Shown here: piece after piece, positions 20,179-28,437 of the stretch
Layout of the letters: each line of letters starts with the position of its first letter
Numbering within the stretch: the stretch's first letter is position 1
NCBI GenBank assembly: GCA_028293545.1
Contig: JAQGOP010000044.1
Location: 1 to 61,691 of the forward strand
Direction: 5' to 3'
Length of the DNA: 61,691 nt
DNA from: Verrucomicrobiota bacterium
Lineage (GTDB): Bacteria; Verrucomicrobiota; Verrucomicrobiia; Opitutales; Opitutaceae
Translations under genes and position numbers: made by a program
Notes under the pieces: generated by a model
What the model saw: the letters and a program-made list of their open reading frames with translations, nothing else
Told to the model about the DNA's origin: nothing
The model's database searches: none

Positions 20179-22032
20179 TCAGCGGCTGATATTTGAGAGC
20201 ATCGCATCGAGTGACGTGTAGCTGTCGAGCAGCTTGCGGGCGGCCGCGCAGCGTTCGGCGGGAACGAGGCCGGTGTGCTCGGCGAGGAAAACGAGATACG
20301 CCGCCACGCGGCGGGAATAATTCAACTTCGCCTCGGCGCTGATCGAATAGAACCGCGCGCGCTGCGCATAACCGGCGGGAGAATGATCGCCGAGCGCGGA
20401 CTTTTCCGCCCGCCCGCCCGCCGCGAGCACGAACAGGAAATTATACTCGAAGAAAAACATGTGCTCGGGATCCGGCGGCAGCGCCTCGATCGCCCAGCGG
20501 CACGACTCCGGCGTGGCGAAGACCTGGGTTTCCGGCGCAGCCGGCGACCCCAGTGTGGTCATGATGAAAACGCGCGCCATTCTTTGCTCCGTCGCATCGC
20601 CGCTGAATGCGCCCGACACGGCCATCTCAACCGTGAAACGGTACCAGTCCCGCCAAAGCGCCTGGTCGGAGGCGTTGCCCGACGCGGCGAGCGCGACGCC
20701 CATCTCGTAGGTGTAGCGGCCACTGGTCTTGATTTCCAGGCGGCTGCCCGTGACCTCGCCCATGGCGCGGTAATTCTCCGCGGATTTTCCCGAGCCGGAG
20801 TGGAAGCCGATGCTGACGCCAAATTTTTCGCAGACCGCCCATTGCTTCGCGATCAACGCGCGCAGCGCCGCGTTGTCGGGATAAGGCATGTTTTTCTGGA
20901 AGCCGAAAGCCGGCGCCACGAAATTCACCGGCATGCCCAGCACCTCGCACAAGGCGAGCATGACGCCGGTTGTTTCCGGCGTGGTGAGTCCCGGGAGTTC
21001 GTCAATCGAAAGTTCGCGCAAATACCTGCGCCCAACCTCGGTGGTAAACGCCGCGGCGCGCGCGGCGGCGTATTTTTCGTCGCGACGTTTCATCTTCTGC
21101 AGCGAAGGCCACACCGTCCCGAGCAGGCGGCCGAAGGCGATGTCGTCGAGCGGCAGGCCCGCCGCCGCGACCCGCGCCCGCGTCGCGACGACGACCTCCG
21201 CCGGGATATCGGCGAGGCTCGCGGGTTGGCGGAGGGCGAGTTCCGGCGAGAGATCGAAGGTGATGTAGCTCGCGAGCAGGCAGCCGCGCACCAGCGCGTC
21301 TTCGCGCGAATCGAATTTCCCGCCGATCGGCTGGTGGTCGGCGTTGAACGACCACGCGAGGCGCCGGTGATGAAACCCGGTCTTCAATTTCGACAGCACG
21401 CAGCCGTGGCTCATGCCTTCGACGCTCTGGCCCTGGTGGCCTTCCGGCACGTTGGTTCCGATGAAGGGGAACGGCACGGCGTCGAGCCGCCCGCCCAGCA
21501 TCGCGTCGACATCGTAGACGAGTTCGCGGGGAATCGAGTTCTGATTCGCGGTCAATCCGATCTCGAGCGCGCTCATCGCCCACTCCACCGCGGGCCAATG
21601 CAGCGTGGTAAAACGCGCGCCCACGCCGAGCGTGCGCTGTCCGAGCTGGCCGCCGGTCGACGGAAAGAGGGTCGATCCCGCGTCGTGCTCCTGGATGAGG
21701 TTTTTCAGCCGCAGCAGGTTCTCCCACGTGGCGGGAAAAAACGCCCGATGCGGTTTGGCCAGATGACCTTCGCCCAGAACCCGACTCGGATCCTCGAGGG
21801 TTTCTGACTGGAGCCTCCACGCGCAGTCCCCGGTGTCATCGTTTTCCAACAGGGTCCAGACGCCGTCAGCCGTTTCAAAGCGGGACTTATGAAGATACCG
21901 AAGGCCGGAAGGCTCCAGTTCGCCGATGGCTTTTTTAAATGCCTCCCAATCCAGGCAGAAATCCGGCGAGACACAGGGATTTCCCGCGATGCGCAGGTTG
22001 TGCTGCAGGAGAAACGTGTTGATGGGTTTCAT
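20179..22032 (-). CDS. Tagaturonate epimerase-like protein (UxaE family)
   Basis: 617 aa. I assign it to the UxaE (tagaturonate/fructuronate epimerase) family from context and from blocks such as PVNFVAPAFGFQKNMPYPDN and the His-containing FHSGSGKSAENY, which resemble the metal and substrate site of the Thermotoga enzyme. UxaE would interconvert D-tagaturonate and D-fructuronate, letting one reductase serve both hexuronates. The protein is longer than the roughly 480-residue founding member, with a distinct N-terminal part. It lies between uxaC and the SDR gene, on the same strand. The family call is moderate; activity is inferred. Confidence 0.6.
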   Translation of the reverse strand: MKPINTFLLQHNLRIAGNPCVSPDFCLDWEAFKKAIGELEPSGLRYLHKSRFETADGVWTLLENDDTGDCAWRLQSETLEDPSRVLGEGHLAKPHRAFFPATWENLLRLKNLIQEHDAGSTLFPSTGGQLGQRTLGVGARFTTLHWPAVEWAMSALEIGLTANQNSIPRELVYDVDAMLGGRLDAVPFPFIGTNVPEGHQGQSVEGMSHGCVLSKLKTGFHHRRLAWSFNADHQPIGGKFDSREDALVRGCLLASYITFDLSPELALRQPASLADIPAEVVVATRARVAAAGLPLDDIAFGRLLGTVWPSLQKMKRRDEKYAAARAAAFTTEVGRRYLRELSIDELPGLTTPETTGVMLALCEVLGMPVNFVAPAFGFQKNMPYPDNAALRALIAKQWAVCEKFGVSIGFHSGSGKSAENYRAMGEVTGSRLEIKTSGRYTYEMGVALAASGNASDQALWRDWYRFTVEMAVSGAFSGDATEQRMARVFIMTTLGSPAAPETQVFATPESCRWAIEALPPDPEHMFFFEYNFLFVLAAGGRAEKSALGDHSPAGYAQRARFYSISAEAKLNYSRRVAAYLVFLAEHTGLVPAERCAAARKLLDSYTSLDAMLSNISR

Positions 22033-22058
22033 GGGGCCGCGAGAAGAGGGAATTCGAT

Positions 22059-22088
22059 CTCCGGAGCAGGCGAGCCGCCTGCGCTACT
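22059..22088. repeat. GC palindrome
   Basis: CCGGAGCAGGCGAGCCGCCT followed by GCGCTACTT. One base differs from the family core. It fills the short gap between the SDR and uxaE-like genes. Confidence 0.6.
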
Positions 22089-22117
22089 TTGCAGATTGGC
22101 GTTCATTCCTTCGGTTT

Positions 22118-22905
22118 TTAAATGGTCATCGCGTGAAACCCGCCATCGACGACGAGCTCGTCGCCGGTGATGAACGATCCGGCTCGTCGCTCGCGAGCAG
22201 CAGCGTCGCGCCGACCAGTTCGCGCGCCGCGCCGAAACGCATCATCGGCGTGTGGCCCATGATGCTCGCAACGCGCTCCGGGGTGAGCACCTGACGGTTT
22301 TGCTCGGCGGGGAAAAATCCCGGCACGATCACGTTCACCCGCACGCGATGCGGCGCCCATTCGCGCGCGAGGTTGAGCGAAAGGTTGTGCACGGCGGACT
22401 TCGTCGCCGAGTACGTGAACACGCGCGAAAGCGGCTGGAGTCCCGACATCGAGCCGAGGTTGATGACGGAGCCACCCTTCCCTTGGTCGACGAGGTATTT
22501 CCCGAAAACCTGGCAGCCGAGAAAAACGCTCTTGAGGTTCACGCGGACCATGCGGTCGAATTCGTCCTCGGTGATATCGAAAAACGGCGTGGCGGAATTG
22601 ATCCCCGCCCCATTGATCACGATGTCGATGCGCCCGCATTTATTCACGACCGCCTCGCGCAGCGCCTCGAGTTCGACCTTGCTCGTGGCCTCGGCGGAAT
22701 GGAACCAACCCGTGCCGCCCGCCGCGGTGATCCGGGCGAGCCGCGCGTCGGCCTTCTCCCGGCTGCGGCCGACAATGACAACCTCGACGCCCGCCCCGGC
22801 CAGGCCTTCCGCCATCGCGCCGCAGAGTTCGCCGGTGCCGCCGATGACCACGGCGACTTTGCCGGCGAGATTGAAGAGCGAAGCGAGGTAATCGGGGGAT
22901 TTCAT
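22118..22905 (-). CDS. SDR oxidoreductase (probable fructuronate reductase), C-terminus frameshifted
   Basis: Short-chain dehydrogenase/reductase with nucleotide motif GGTGELCG (22-29), INGAG (98-102), Ser152 and the catalytic Tyr165-x3-Lys169. Read straight through from ATG at 22905 it stops at 22126 with an abnormal tail ([15 protein letters not shown]). The family C-terminus [20 protein letters not shown] is present in the next frame and stops at 22118. One missing base near 22183 (a C on the plus strand, G on the coding strand) explains this. In a uxaC/uxaE cluster it likely reduces D-fructuronate to D-mannonate. The lesion may be a sequencing error or a real mutation. Confidence 0.82.
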
Positions 22906-23125
22906 GGAAGTTGCGCGCGAAAGATCGTGGGACGCGACCCGGGTTTTGCGGCGGCTCAAACTGACAAACATTCCTCCGCCGCCGCGATTACATTTTGCCC
23001 CCGAACCGGACGCGCTGGAAACGGTATTTCACTAATGAACTTGTATTCCCTTCCGAGCGAACGAACTTTCGCGGCTCATGGGATATTCGGATCGGACCTC
23101 ATGAAAACCGGATCAAAGGCAGGGC

Positions 23126-23191
23126 GGGACCGGGCCCGCCAACAGGTCCGTCCGCGGACGGCGTTGTCGGCGCGCCCGGCGGGCCCGTCCC
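23126..23191 (+). promoter_or_regulatory. GC-rich stem-loop just upstream of the LarA-like start
   Basis: GGGACCGGGCCCGCC at 23126-23140 can pair with GGCGGGCCCGTCCC at 23178-23191 (14 pairs, one bulge, a 37-nt loop). The stem ends 7 nt before the proposed TTG start, so in RNA it could cover the start region. It may equally be a dispersed repeat with no role. Confidence 0.3.
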
Positions 23192-23198
23192 ATCCTCT

Positions 23199-24497
23199 TT
23201 GAACACCGCGATCCAAGCCCTCGCGCCGACTGGCGGCTCGCTCACCGAAGCACAGACGATCGACGTGATCGTGCGTGCGGCGCCCGCGGCGGATTATCGC
23301 GGGAAGCGCGTCATTTTTATCATTCCGGACGGCACACGGACCGCCCCGGTGGGGTTGATGTTCAAGGCGCTGCACGCGCACCTGGCGCCCGTCGTGGGAA
23401 AATTCGACGTCATGATCGCGCTCGGCACGCATCCACCGATGCCGGATGACGCGATCAACGCGCGCGTCGAGATCACGCCGGACGAGCGCAGCGGCCGCTA
23501 TCGCGACGTGGAGTTCATCAACCACGAATGGGACAATCCCTCGGCGTTGAAGGACCTCGGGGTGATCCCGGCTGCGGAAATTCGCGCTCTCTCCGGCGGA
23601 CTGTTCGAGATGGACGTGCCTGTGCACATCAACCGCCGCCTCTACGACTACGACCAGATCATCATCTGCGGGCCCGTGTTTCCCCACGAGGTGGTGGGAT
23701 TTTCCGGCGGGAACAAATATCTTTTCCCGGGCGTCGCGGGCCCGGGCATCCTGAATTTTTTCCACTGGCTTGGAGCCGTCGTCACCAACCCCATGATCAT
23801 CGGCAACAAGTGGACCGCGGTCCGCAAGGTCGTCGATCGCGCCGGCGCGATGGTCGCGCTGCCCAAGCTTTGTCTCTGCATGGTCGTGGGCGACGGCGCC
23901 ACGTTTGCGGGGCTGTTCGCCGGCACGCCCGAGCAGGCGTGGGATTCGGCCAGCGAGCTTTCGAAGCAGCTCCACATCACGTACAAGGATCACCCCTTCC
24001 ATACGGTGCTTTCGTGTGCGCCCCCGATGTACGACGAAATCTGGGTCGCGGGGAAATGCATGTACAAGCTCGAGCCGGTGATCGCCGATGGCGGCGAGCT
24101 GATCATCTATGCGCCGCACCTCCACGAGGTGTCCGTCACGCACGGCGGGCACATCCGGCGGATCGGTTATCATTGTCGCGATTATTTCCTGAAACAGTGG
24201 GAGAAATTCAAGGACGTGCCGTGGGGCACGCTCGCGCATTCGACGCACGTGCACGGGATCGGGACCTACGACGAGAAAACCGGCATCGAAACCCCGCGAG
24301 TGCGCGTGACGCTCGCGACCGGCCTGACGGAAGCGCAGTGCCGGGAAATCAACCTGGGCTACCGGGATTGGCGGACGACCAAGCCCGAGGATTTTGCGAA
24401 CCGCGAAGACGAGGGAATCCTCTACGTCCCGAAGGCCGGCGAGCGGCTCTATCACCTCCGCAAAAAACCGAAGTGGGCCGGCGGAGAGCTCGGCTGA
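23199..24497 (+). CDS. LarA-like nickel-pincer racemase/epimerase (DUF2088)
   Basis: 432 aa from a TTG at 23199. The frame is open back to 22995, but the extra 68 residues are low-complexity Gly/Pro. Known LarA (lactate racemase) active-site features are kept: DGTR (44-47), ALGTHPP with His78, and CGPVFPHEVVGFSGGNK, where His163 and Lys173 have the same spacing as His174/Lys184 of the Lactobacillus enzyme. LarA uses a nickel-pincer nucleotide made by LarB, LarC and LarE, none of which is in the window. Divergent from the SDR gene of the hexuronate cluster, it could act on a sugar acid rather than lactate. Confidence 0.85.
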   Translation: MNTAIQALAPTGGSLTEAQTIDVIVRAAPAADYRGKRVIFIIPDGTRTAPVGLMFKALHAHLAPVVGKFDVMIALGTHPPMPDDAINARVEITPDERSGRYRDVEFINHEWDNPSALKDLGVIPAAEIRALSGGLFEMDVPVHINRRLYDYDQIIICGPVFPHEVVGFSGGNKYLFPGVAGPGILNFFHWLGAVVTNPMIIGNKWTAVRKVVDRAGAMVALPKLCLCMVVGDGATFAGLFAGTPEQAWDSASELSKQLHITYKDHPFHTVLSCAPPMYDEIWVAGKCMYKLEPVIADGGELIIYAPHLHEVSVTHGGHIRRIGYHCRDYFLKQWEKFKDVPWGTLAHSTHVHGIGTYDEKTGIETPRVRVTLATGLTEAQCREINLGYRDWRTTKPEDFANREDEGILYVPKAGERLYHLRKKPKWAGGELG

Positions 24498-24715
24498 ACC
24501 CCGGAGTTTTTAGCCACGAATGAACCCGAATCCAAACTTCGGTTTCGGAGGGTTGGCCGCAAAAAGGCGCAAGTTTCCAGGACTTCGAATCAAAGTTTCC
24601 GCGCGCTCATAAGCGCTCCCAAATCTCCTTCGCCGCCCCGAAAAACCTGCGCTGCTTTGGGGCCACCCCCCCCGAGGTTCGAACATGTGTCCATTCGTGG
24701 TCGAAGGCTTGGGAC
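24498..24715. repeat. Gap with degenerate CACGAAT inverted repeat
   Basis: TTTTTAGCCACGAATGAACC continuing CGAATCC at 24508-24534 faces, about 160 bp away, the complement of TTCGACCACGAATGG (24690-24705). It looks like an old relative of the CGCGAAT elements. No gene is seen in the 218-bp gap. Confidence 0.45.
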
Positions 24716-25123
24716 TCAGTTGGGTTTCCAAGGCCAGGAAACGCAGTCGGCGACGTCGCGGATCAGGGCGAAATCGGTTTTTCCTTTGAACACGAACGGC
24801 AGCACTTCGACCTCGCGCGGCAGGCGCGCGCGGGCTGCCTCCCAGCTTTTCCCGGTTACGTAGACGTCGTCCACCAGCAGGATTTTTTTCCATGCGCCCA
24901 AGTCGGGCACCGCCGAAAGCAGCTGTGGCACGGCGAAGTGCGGCGTGTTGGTGGCATCGCGATAATTGAAGGCAATCACCTTCAACCCAACGCGGAGATG
25001 CTGCGCGACCAACGCGGCTGGCACCACACCCCCGCTCGCGATCCCCACCACGCCTTGGATTCCCGCCGGGAAACGCCAGGCGCGAAGGCGCGTCGTGATG
25101 TCCTCGAATGTGAGCGGTTTCAT
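24716..25123 (-). CDS. Phosphoribosyltransferase-domain protein
   Basis: 135 aa. The PRPP-binding loop is clear: KILLVDDVYVTGKSW (80-94), preceded by IASGGVVPAAL (28-38) in the usual PRTase fold order. Substrate (a purine, pyrimidine or other base) is not evident. The ATG at 25123 overlaps the stop codon of the upstream membrane-protein gene as ATGA, so the two are very likely translationally coupled and work together. The open frame upstream to 25588 runs inside that membrane protein gene and is a shadow. Confidence 0.85.
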   Translation of the reverse strand: MKPLTFEDITTRLRAWRFPAGIQGVVGIASGGVVPAALVAQHLRVGLKVIAFNYRDATNTPHFAVPQLLSAVPDLGAWKKILLVDDVYVTGKSWEAARARLPREVEVLPFVFKGKTDFALIRDVADCVSWPWKPN

Positions 25124-25671
25124 GCCGCCGGCACATCCGACTTCGGATAAAATCGGACGAGGGCAAAATTGATCGCGGCTAAAATCACCAGGCCCGCGCC
25201 CGCCCGCGCGAGCGAAGTCGCGATCAGGGTGGGCGACGTGCTGGCGCCGCTGAAAAGTGGCAGCAAGCCGAGCCCGGTCGAAACCGCCCGGGCGGCGAGA
25301 TAAGCCAGCGGAGCCGCCGGCCAGAAACGCGGTGCAACGCGAACGGCCCATGTCATCACGAACGCAAACACCGCGAGCTCGATGCTCATCAGCGAAAGGA
25401 ATTTCCACGCCGGCAGGCCCGTCAGGACCAGGTTCGCCGCGGGCGCGAACAAACCCGTGACGAGGCCCATGGCGGCCCCGAAGAAATAAACGGCGACGAG
25501 TGTCGTCCAGAACATCGGGAGCAAATACGCACCCAGCGGGCGAGCCCCCGACCATGGCGCGAGGTGAACGAGGAAGGGAACGAGCCACGCGACGATCAGC
25601 AGCACGGAGGCTTCCCGAGCGGTGACTTTCCTGAAAGCGAGGGACCCGGAGGAGACGGCAACGGAGCTCAT
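25120..25671 (-). CDS. Six-helix membrane protein, ECF-type S-component-like
   Basis: 183 aa from ATG at 25671, with about six membrane helices. The stretch GLVTGLFAPAANLVLTGLPA followed by SIELAVFAFV resembles substrate-binding S components of energy-coupling factor transporters, which bind vitamins or precursors and dock on a shared EcfAAT module. No EcfA or EcfT gene is nearby, as is usual for solitary S components. Overlap (ATGA) with the phosphoribosyltransferase gene suggests uptake of a base or vitamin that is then phosphoribosylated. The S-component assignment is tentative; another small transporter is possible. Confidence 0.6.
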   Translation of the reverse strand: MSSVAVSSGSLAFRKVTAREASVLLIVAWLVPFLVHLAPWSGARPLGAYLLPMFWTTLVAVYFFGAAMGLVTGLFAPAANLVLTGLPAWKFLSLMSIELAVFAFVMTWAVRVAPRFWPAAPLAYLAARAVSTGLGLLPLFSGASTSPTLIATSLARAGAGLVILAAINFALVRFYPKSDVPAA

Positions 25672-25771
25672 GAGCCGCAAGCTAGGACGGAATGATTCCG
25701 AGACGAGATTGAATTCACGGCGAACGCGCGCCTCCTCGACTTGGACGAATGCAGGCCCAAACGTCGAACCG

Positions 25772-26557
25772 GTGAACCTGATCCTTTTTGAAACCGGTGC
25801 GGCGAGCGCGGTTTTGCCCCGCGCGGATCCGCGGGCGATCCACGTGCTCGACGTTTTGCGGAGACAGGTCGGCGATACGTTTGACGCGGGCGTCGTCAAC
25901 GGCCCGCGCGGAAAAGGAAAACTCGAGGAGATCAACGTCGACGGGATTGCCGTGACGTTTGCCTGGGGTGAACCGCCGGCCGCGCTGGAGGAGATCACGC
26001 TGCTGATCGGAATGCCGCGGCCGCAGACCGCGCGGGATATCCTGCGCGAGGCCACTTCGCTCGGCGTGAGTGCGATGCATTTTTTCAAATCAGACCGCGG
26101 CGAACCAAGCTATGCGCAGAGCACGCTATGGACGTCGGGCGAGTGGCGGCGTCATTTGCTGACGGGAGCGGAGCAGGCGTTTGATACGCGACTGCCCGAG
26201 GCGACCTTTGGACGGGCTCTCGTCGAAGTGTTGGAGGAGTTGGAAGCCGGGCGAGCGAGAGAAAGCTCCAAACATCATCCTCCAAGTTCCAGTGAAACTT
26301 CGAATGAGCGGAAGATCCGGGCGATGGTGAAGATCGCACTCGATAATTACGAATCGCCGCGGGCCCTGTCGGCGATTGCGGTCGGCATGCCGGTGGTGCT
26401 CGCGTTTGGTCCCGAGCGAGGTTGGTCGGCAGGAGAACGAAGTCTTTTGAGAGCGAACGGTTTCGATTTCGCGCACCTCGGGTCGCGGGTGCTTCGCTCG
26501 GAAACGGCGGTGATCGCGAGCGTGGCGGTGGTCAGGTCGAAGCTGGGACTGCTCTGA
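25772..26557 (+). CDS. rsmE: 16S rRNA (uracil-1498-N3)-methyltransferase RsmE, with repeat-derived insert
   Basis: Methylates U1498 of 16S rRNA. 261 aa from GTG at 25772. An N-terminal PUA-like domain (FETGAAS..LPRADPRAIHVLDVLRRQVGD) is followed by the SPOUT trefoil-knot domain, with SAM-site LAFGPERGWSAGE. Residues about 161-178 (RARESSKHHPPSSSETSN) are not part of the family and coincide with the dispersed GCTCCAA/TGAAACTTC repeat found between genes elsewhere. Flanking blocks (ALVEVLEELEA before, IALDNYESPRALS after) are in frame, so the protein is probably still made. The gene is divergent from the S-component-like gene. Confidence 0.9.
   Translation: MNLILFETGAASAVLPRADPRAIHVLDVLRRQVGDTFDAGVVNGPRGKGKLEEINVDGIAVTFAWGEPPAALEEITLLIGMPRPQTARDILREATSLGVSAMHFFKSDRGEPSYAQSTLWTSGEWRRHLLTGAEQAFDTRLPEATFGRALVEVLEELEAGRARESSKHHPPSSSETSNERKIRAMVKIALDNYESPRALSAIAVGMPVVLAFGPERGWSAGERSLLRANGFDFAHLGSRVLRSETAVIASVAVVRSKLGLL
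26258..26304 (+). repeat. Dispersed GCTCCAA/TGAAACTTC repeat inside rsmE
   Basis: AAGCTCCAAACATCATCCTC followed by CAAGTTCCAGTGAAACTTCGAA. It aligns with 13508-13541 (AGCTCCAACATCCAAGCTCC, AATGAAACTTC). A further fragment (GAGAAAGCTCCAACCTCC) lies just past the rsmE stop at 26562-26580. Confidence 0.7.
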
Positions 26558-26586
26558 GGCAGAGAAAGCTCCAACCTCCCAGCAGG

Positions 26587-27147
26587 CTACGCCGCCCTGA
26601 AAAACACGATCGTCGGCTGGCGCGCGCCTTTGCCGAGTCGCTTGATCTCCGTCCAACCGGGCGGAGTGAGTTCGAGTTCGCCGGGCATTTCAAACACGAC
26701 GAGCGCCTCGGGTTTCGCGGCGAGGAATTCCGTCAGGCGCGCGAAGAGCACCGGAGCTACCGTGCTGATGATTTCATAAGGAGGATCGATGAAGACGAGA
26801 TCGGGCACCGCCTCGCCGTACGAACTCGTGAGGGCGTCGGCTTGAAATATTTCCACGCCCGCTGACTCGCGTCCCAGGCTCTTGCAGACTGCGGCGAGAT
26901 TCTGGCGAACACATGCGGCGGCCTTCGCATTTTTCTCGACGAAGACTCCGCCGACCGCGCCCCGGCTCAGTGCCTCGAGTCCATATGCGCCGCTCCCCGC
27001 GAACAAATCGAGGAAGCGTGTGCCCGGGACATATGCGCCCAGGCTGGAGAATGCGGCCTGGCGAGCGCCATCGGTGGCAGGGCGCACGGAGTCCCCTTTT
27101 GGGACAACCAGCGGGATGCCGCGGGCGATGCCTCCGCTTATGCGCAT
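26587..27147 (-). CDS. rsmD: 16S rRNA (guanine-966-N2)-methyltransferase
   Basis: Methylates G966 of 16S rRNA. 186 aa from ATG at 27147 (MRISGGIARGIPL, the usual RsmD start). The SAM motif DLFAGSGAYGLEA is at 47-59 and the catalytic DPPY at 121-124. The open extension to 27303 translates a CCTGAGCTTGTCGAA-type repeat. It converges with rsmE, 29 bp between stops, so two 16S methyltransferase genes lie tail to tail. Confidence 0.95.
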   Translation of the reverse strand: MRISGGIARGIPLVVPKGDSVRPATDGARQAAFSSLGAYVPGTRFLDLFAGSGAYGLEALSRGAVGGVFVEKNAKAAACVRQNLAAVCKSLGRESAGVEIFQADALTSSYGEAVPDLVFIDPPYEIISTVAPVLFARLTEFLAAKPEALVVFEMPGELELTPPGWTEIKRLGKGARQPTIVFFRAA

Positions 27148-27296
27148 GCGAAGGGCGGGACCGTCGCAGTCCCTGAGCTTGTCGAATGGGCAGGACGCAC
27201 CGACTCGCCCATCCGCGGACAGCGTTGACGGCGGGGCTGCCCCACCCTCGTCGAGAATTGCACGGCGTGCGCCGCCAGATACATAAACACGCGCGC

Positions 27297-28256
27297 ATGA
27301 CACCGTCCGATTCCGACCACTTCAACGGGAAAACCTTTTTCAACCCGGGCGTGCGCGCGGACCGCGGATTGCTCGACGTCCTGAAGTGGCAGCTCACGAG
27401 CAAGCGCGCGACCTGGCCGAAGTGGATCGAGATTGCTTCGGCGACGCCGCCGCCACCGCCGCGGGACGACAGCGTGGCGGTGACGTGGGTGAACCATGCG
27501 ACTTTCCTGCTCCAGACATCGAAAGGCTCCCTCCTGACCGATCCTGTGTTTTCGGAGCGCGTCAGCCCATTCCAGTGGCTGGGGCCGAAGCGCGTGCATG
27601 CGCCCGGGATCGCGTTCGAAGCGTTGCCGAAAATCAACGTGGTGCTGCTCAGCCACGACCATTACGACCACTGCGATGTATCGTCGCTGCGCCGGTTGGC
27701 GCGCGAGCACCAGCCCACGTTCATCGCGCCGCTTGGGCATCGAAAGCTCCTCGAGGATTGCGGGGCGAAGGAGATCGTCGAACTCGACTGGTGGGAAATG
27801 CACCGGCCGTGGCCCGAGGCAAGGATCACGCTGACGCCGTCGCAGCACTGGAGCCGCCGGACCTTGGGCGGCAAGAACCGCCGGCTATGGGGCGGCTATG
27901 CGCTCACCTTGGCGGGGCGGCGGATCTGGTTTGTCGGCGATTCCGGTTACACGGCCGGCAAATTCGCGGAGGTGCGCCGTCGGTTTGGAGCGCCGGACCT
28001 GGCGTTGATCCCGATCGGCGCCTACGAGCCGCGGTGGTTCATGCGCCCGGCGCACATGGATCCAGAGGAGGCAGTACGCGCGCATCGCGAAGTGGGGGCG
28101 AAGCAAAGCATCGCGATGCATTGGGGCACGTTTCAGCTGACCGACGAAGCGCGTGAAGCGCCGGTTCATGCCTTGGAGAAGGCAAAAGCGGACGCCGGCT
28201 TGAAACCAGGAGAATTCCGCGTTCTGACGCCCGGCGAAACTGTGCGGATTGGCTGA
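27297..28256 (+). CDS. Metallo-beta-lactamase-fold hydrolase, NAPE-PLD/UlaG-like
   Basis: 319 aa. The zinc-binding HDHYDH sits at 120-125 after TWVNHATFLLQ and LLTDPVFSERVSP-QW-GPKRVHAPG, an order typical of the NAPE-phospholipase D/RomA-like branch. Later metal ligands are in FVGDSGYT and MHWGTF. There is no signal peptide, so it is probably cytosolic. NAPE-PLD homologues cleave N-acyl phospholipids, but bacterial members act on varied phosphodiesters and lactones, so the substrate is open. Divergent from rsmD. Confidence 0.88.
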   Translation: MTPSDSDHFNGKTFFNPGVRADRGLLDVLKWQLTSKRATWPKWIEIASATPPPPPRDDSVAVTWVNHATFLLQTSKGSLLTDPVFSERVSPFQWLGPKRVHAPGIAFEALPKINVVLLSHDHYDHCDVSSLRRLAREHQPTFIAPLGHRKLLEDCGAKEIVELDWWEMHRPWPEARITLTPSQHWSRRTLGGKNRRLWGGYALTLAGRRIWFVGDSGYTAGKFAEVRRRFGAPDLALIPIGAYEPRWFMRPAHMDPEEAVRAHREVGAKQSIAMHWGTFQLTDEAREAPVHALEKAKADAGLKPGEFRVLTPGETVRIG

Positions 28257-28278
28257 GGCCTGAACCCGATCCATTTAG

Positions 28279-28366
28279 GCACCACGAAATACACGAAACA
28301 CACGAAAAAAATACCTCCTGAAGATAGGGAGCGAATGGCCGTGGTTTCGCTTTCGTGGTGCCCAAC
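28279..28366. repeat. CACGAA inverted-repeat element
   Basis: GGCACCACGAAATACACGAA with further 9-bp CACGAAACA/CACGAAAAA units (28279-28311) is faced by the complement of GGCACCACGAAAGCGAAAC (28345-28365). This is a third arm sequence with the same layout as the elements at 11268 and 34147. It lies in the 366-bp gap upstream of the mla operon. Confidence 0.6.
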
Positions 28367-28437
28367 TCCGTTGTCTGATCCGCGTGGATGCGTGAATTCC
28401 GCGGGTGGGTTGGAGAATTGGGATTTGATCGATAGAA

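Noticed and set aside
20275..21807. A 510-codon plus-strand ORF
   Set aside because: Antisense of the uxaE-like gene, with Arg/His-rich composition and no recognisable motif.
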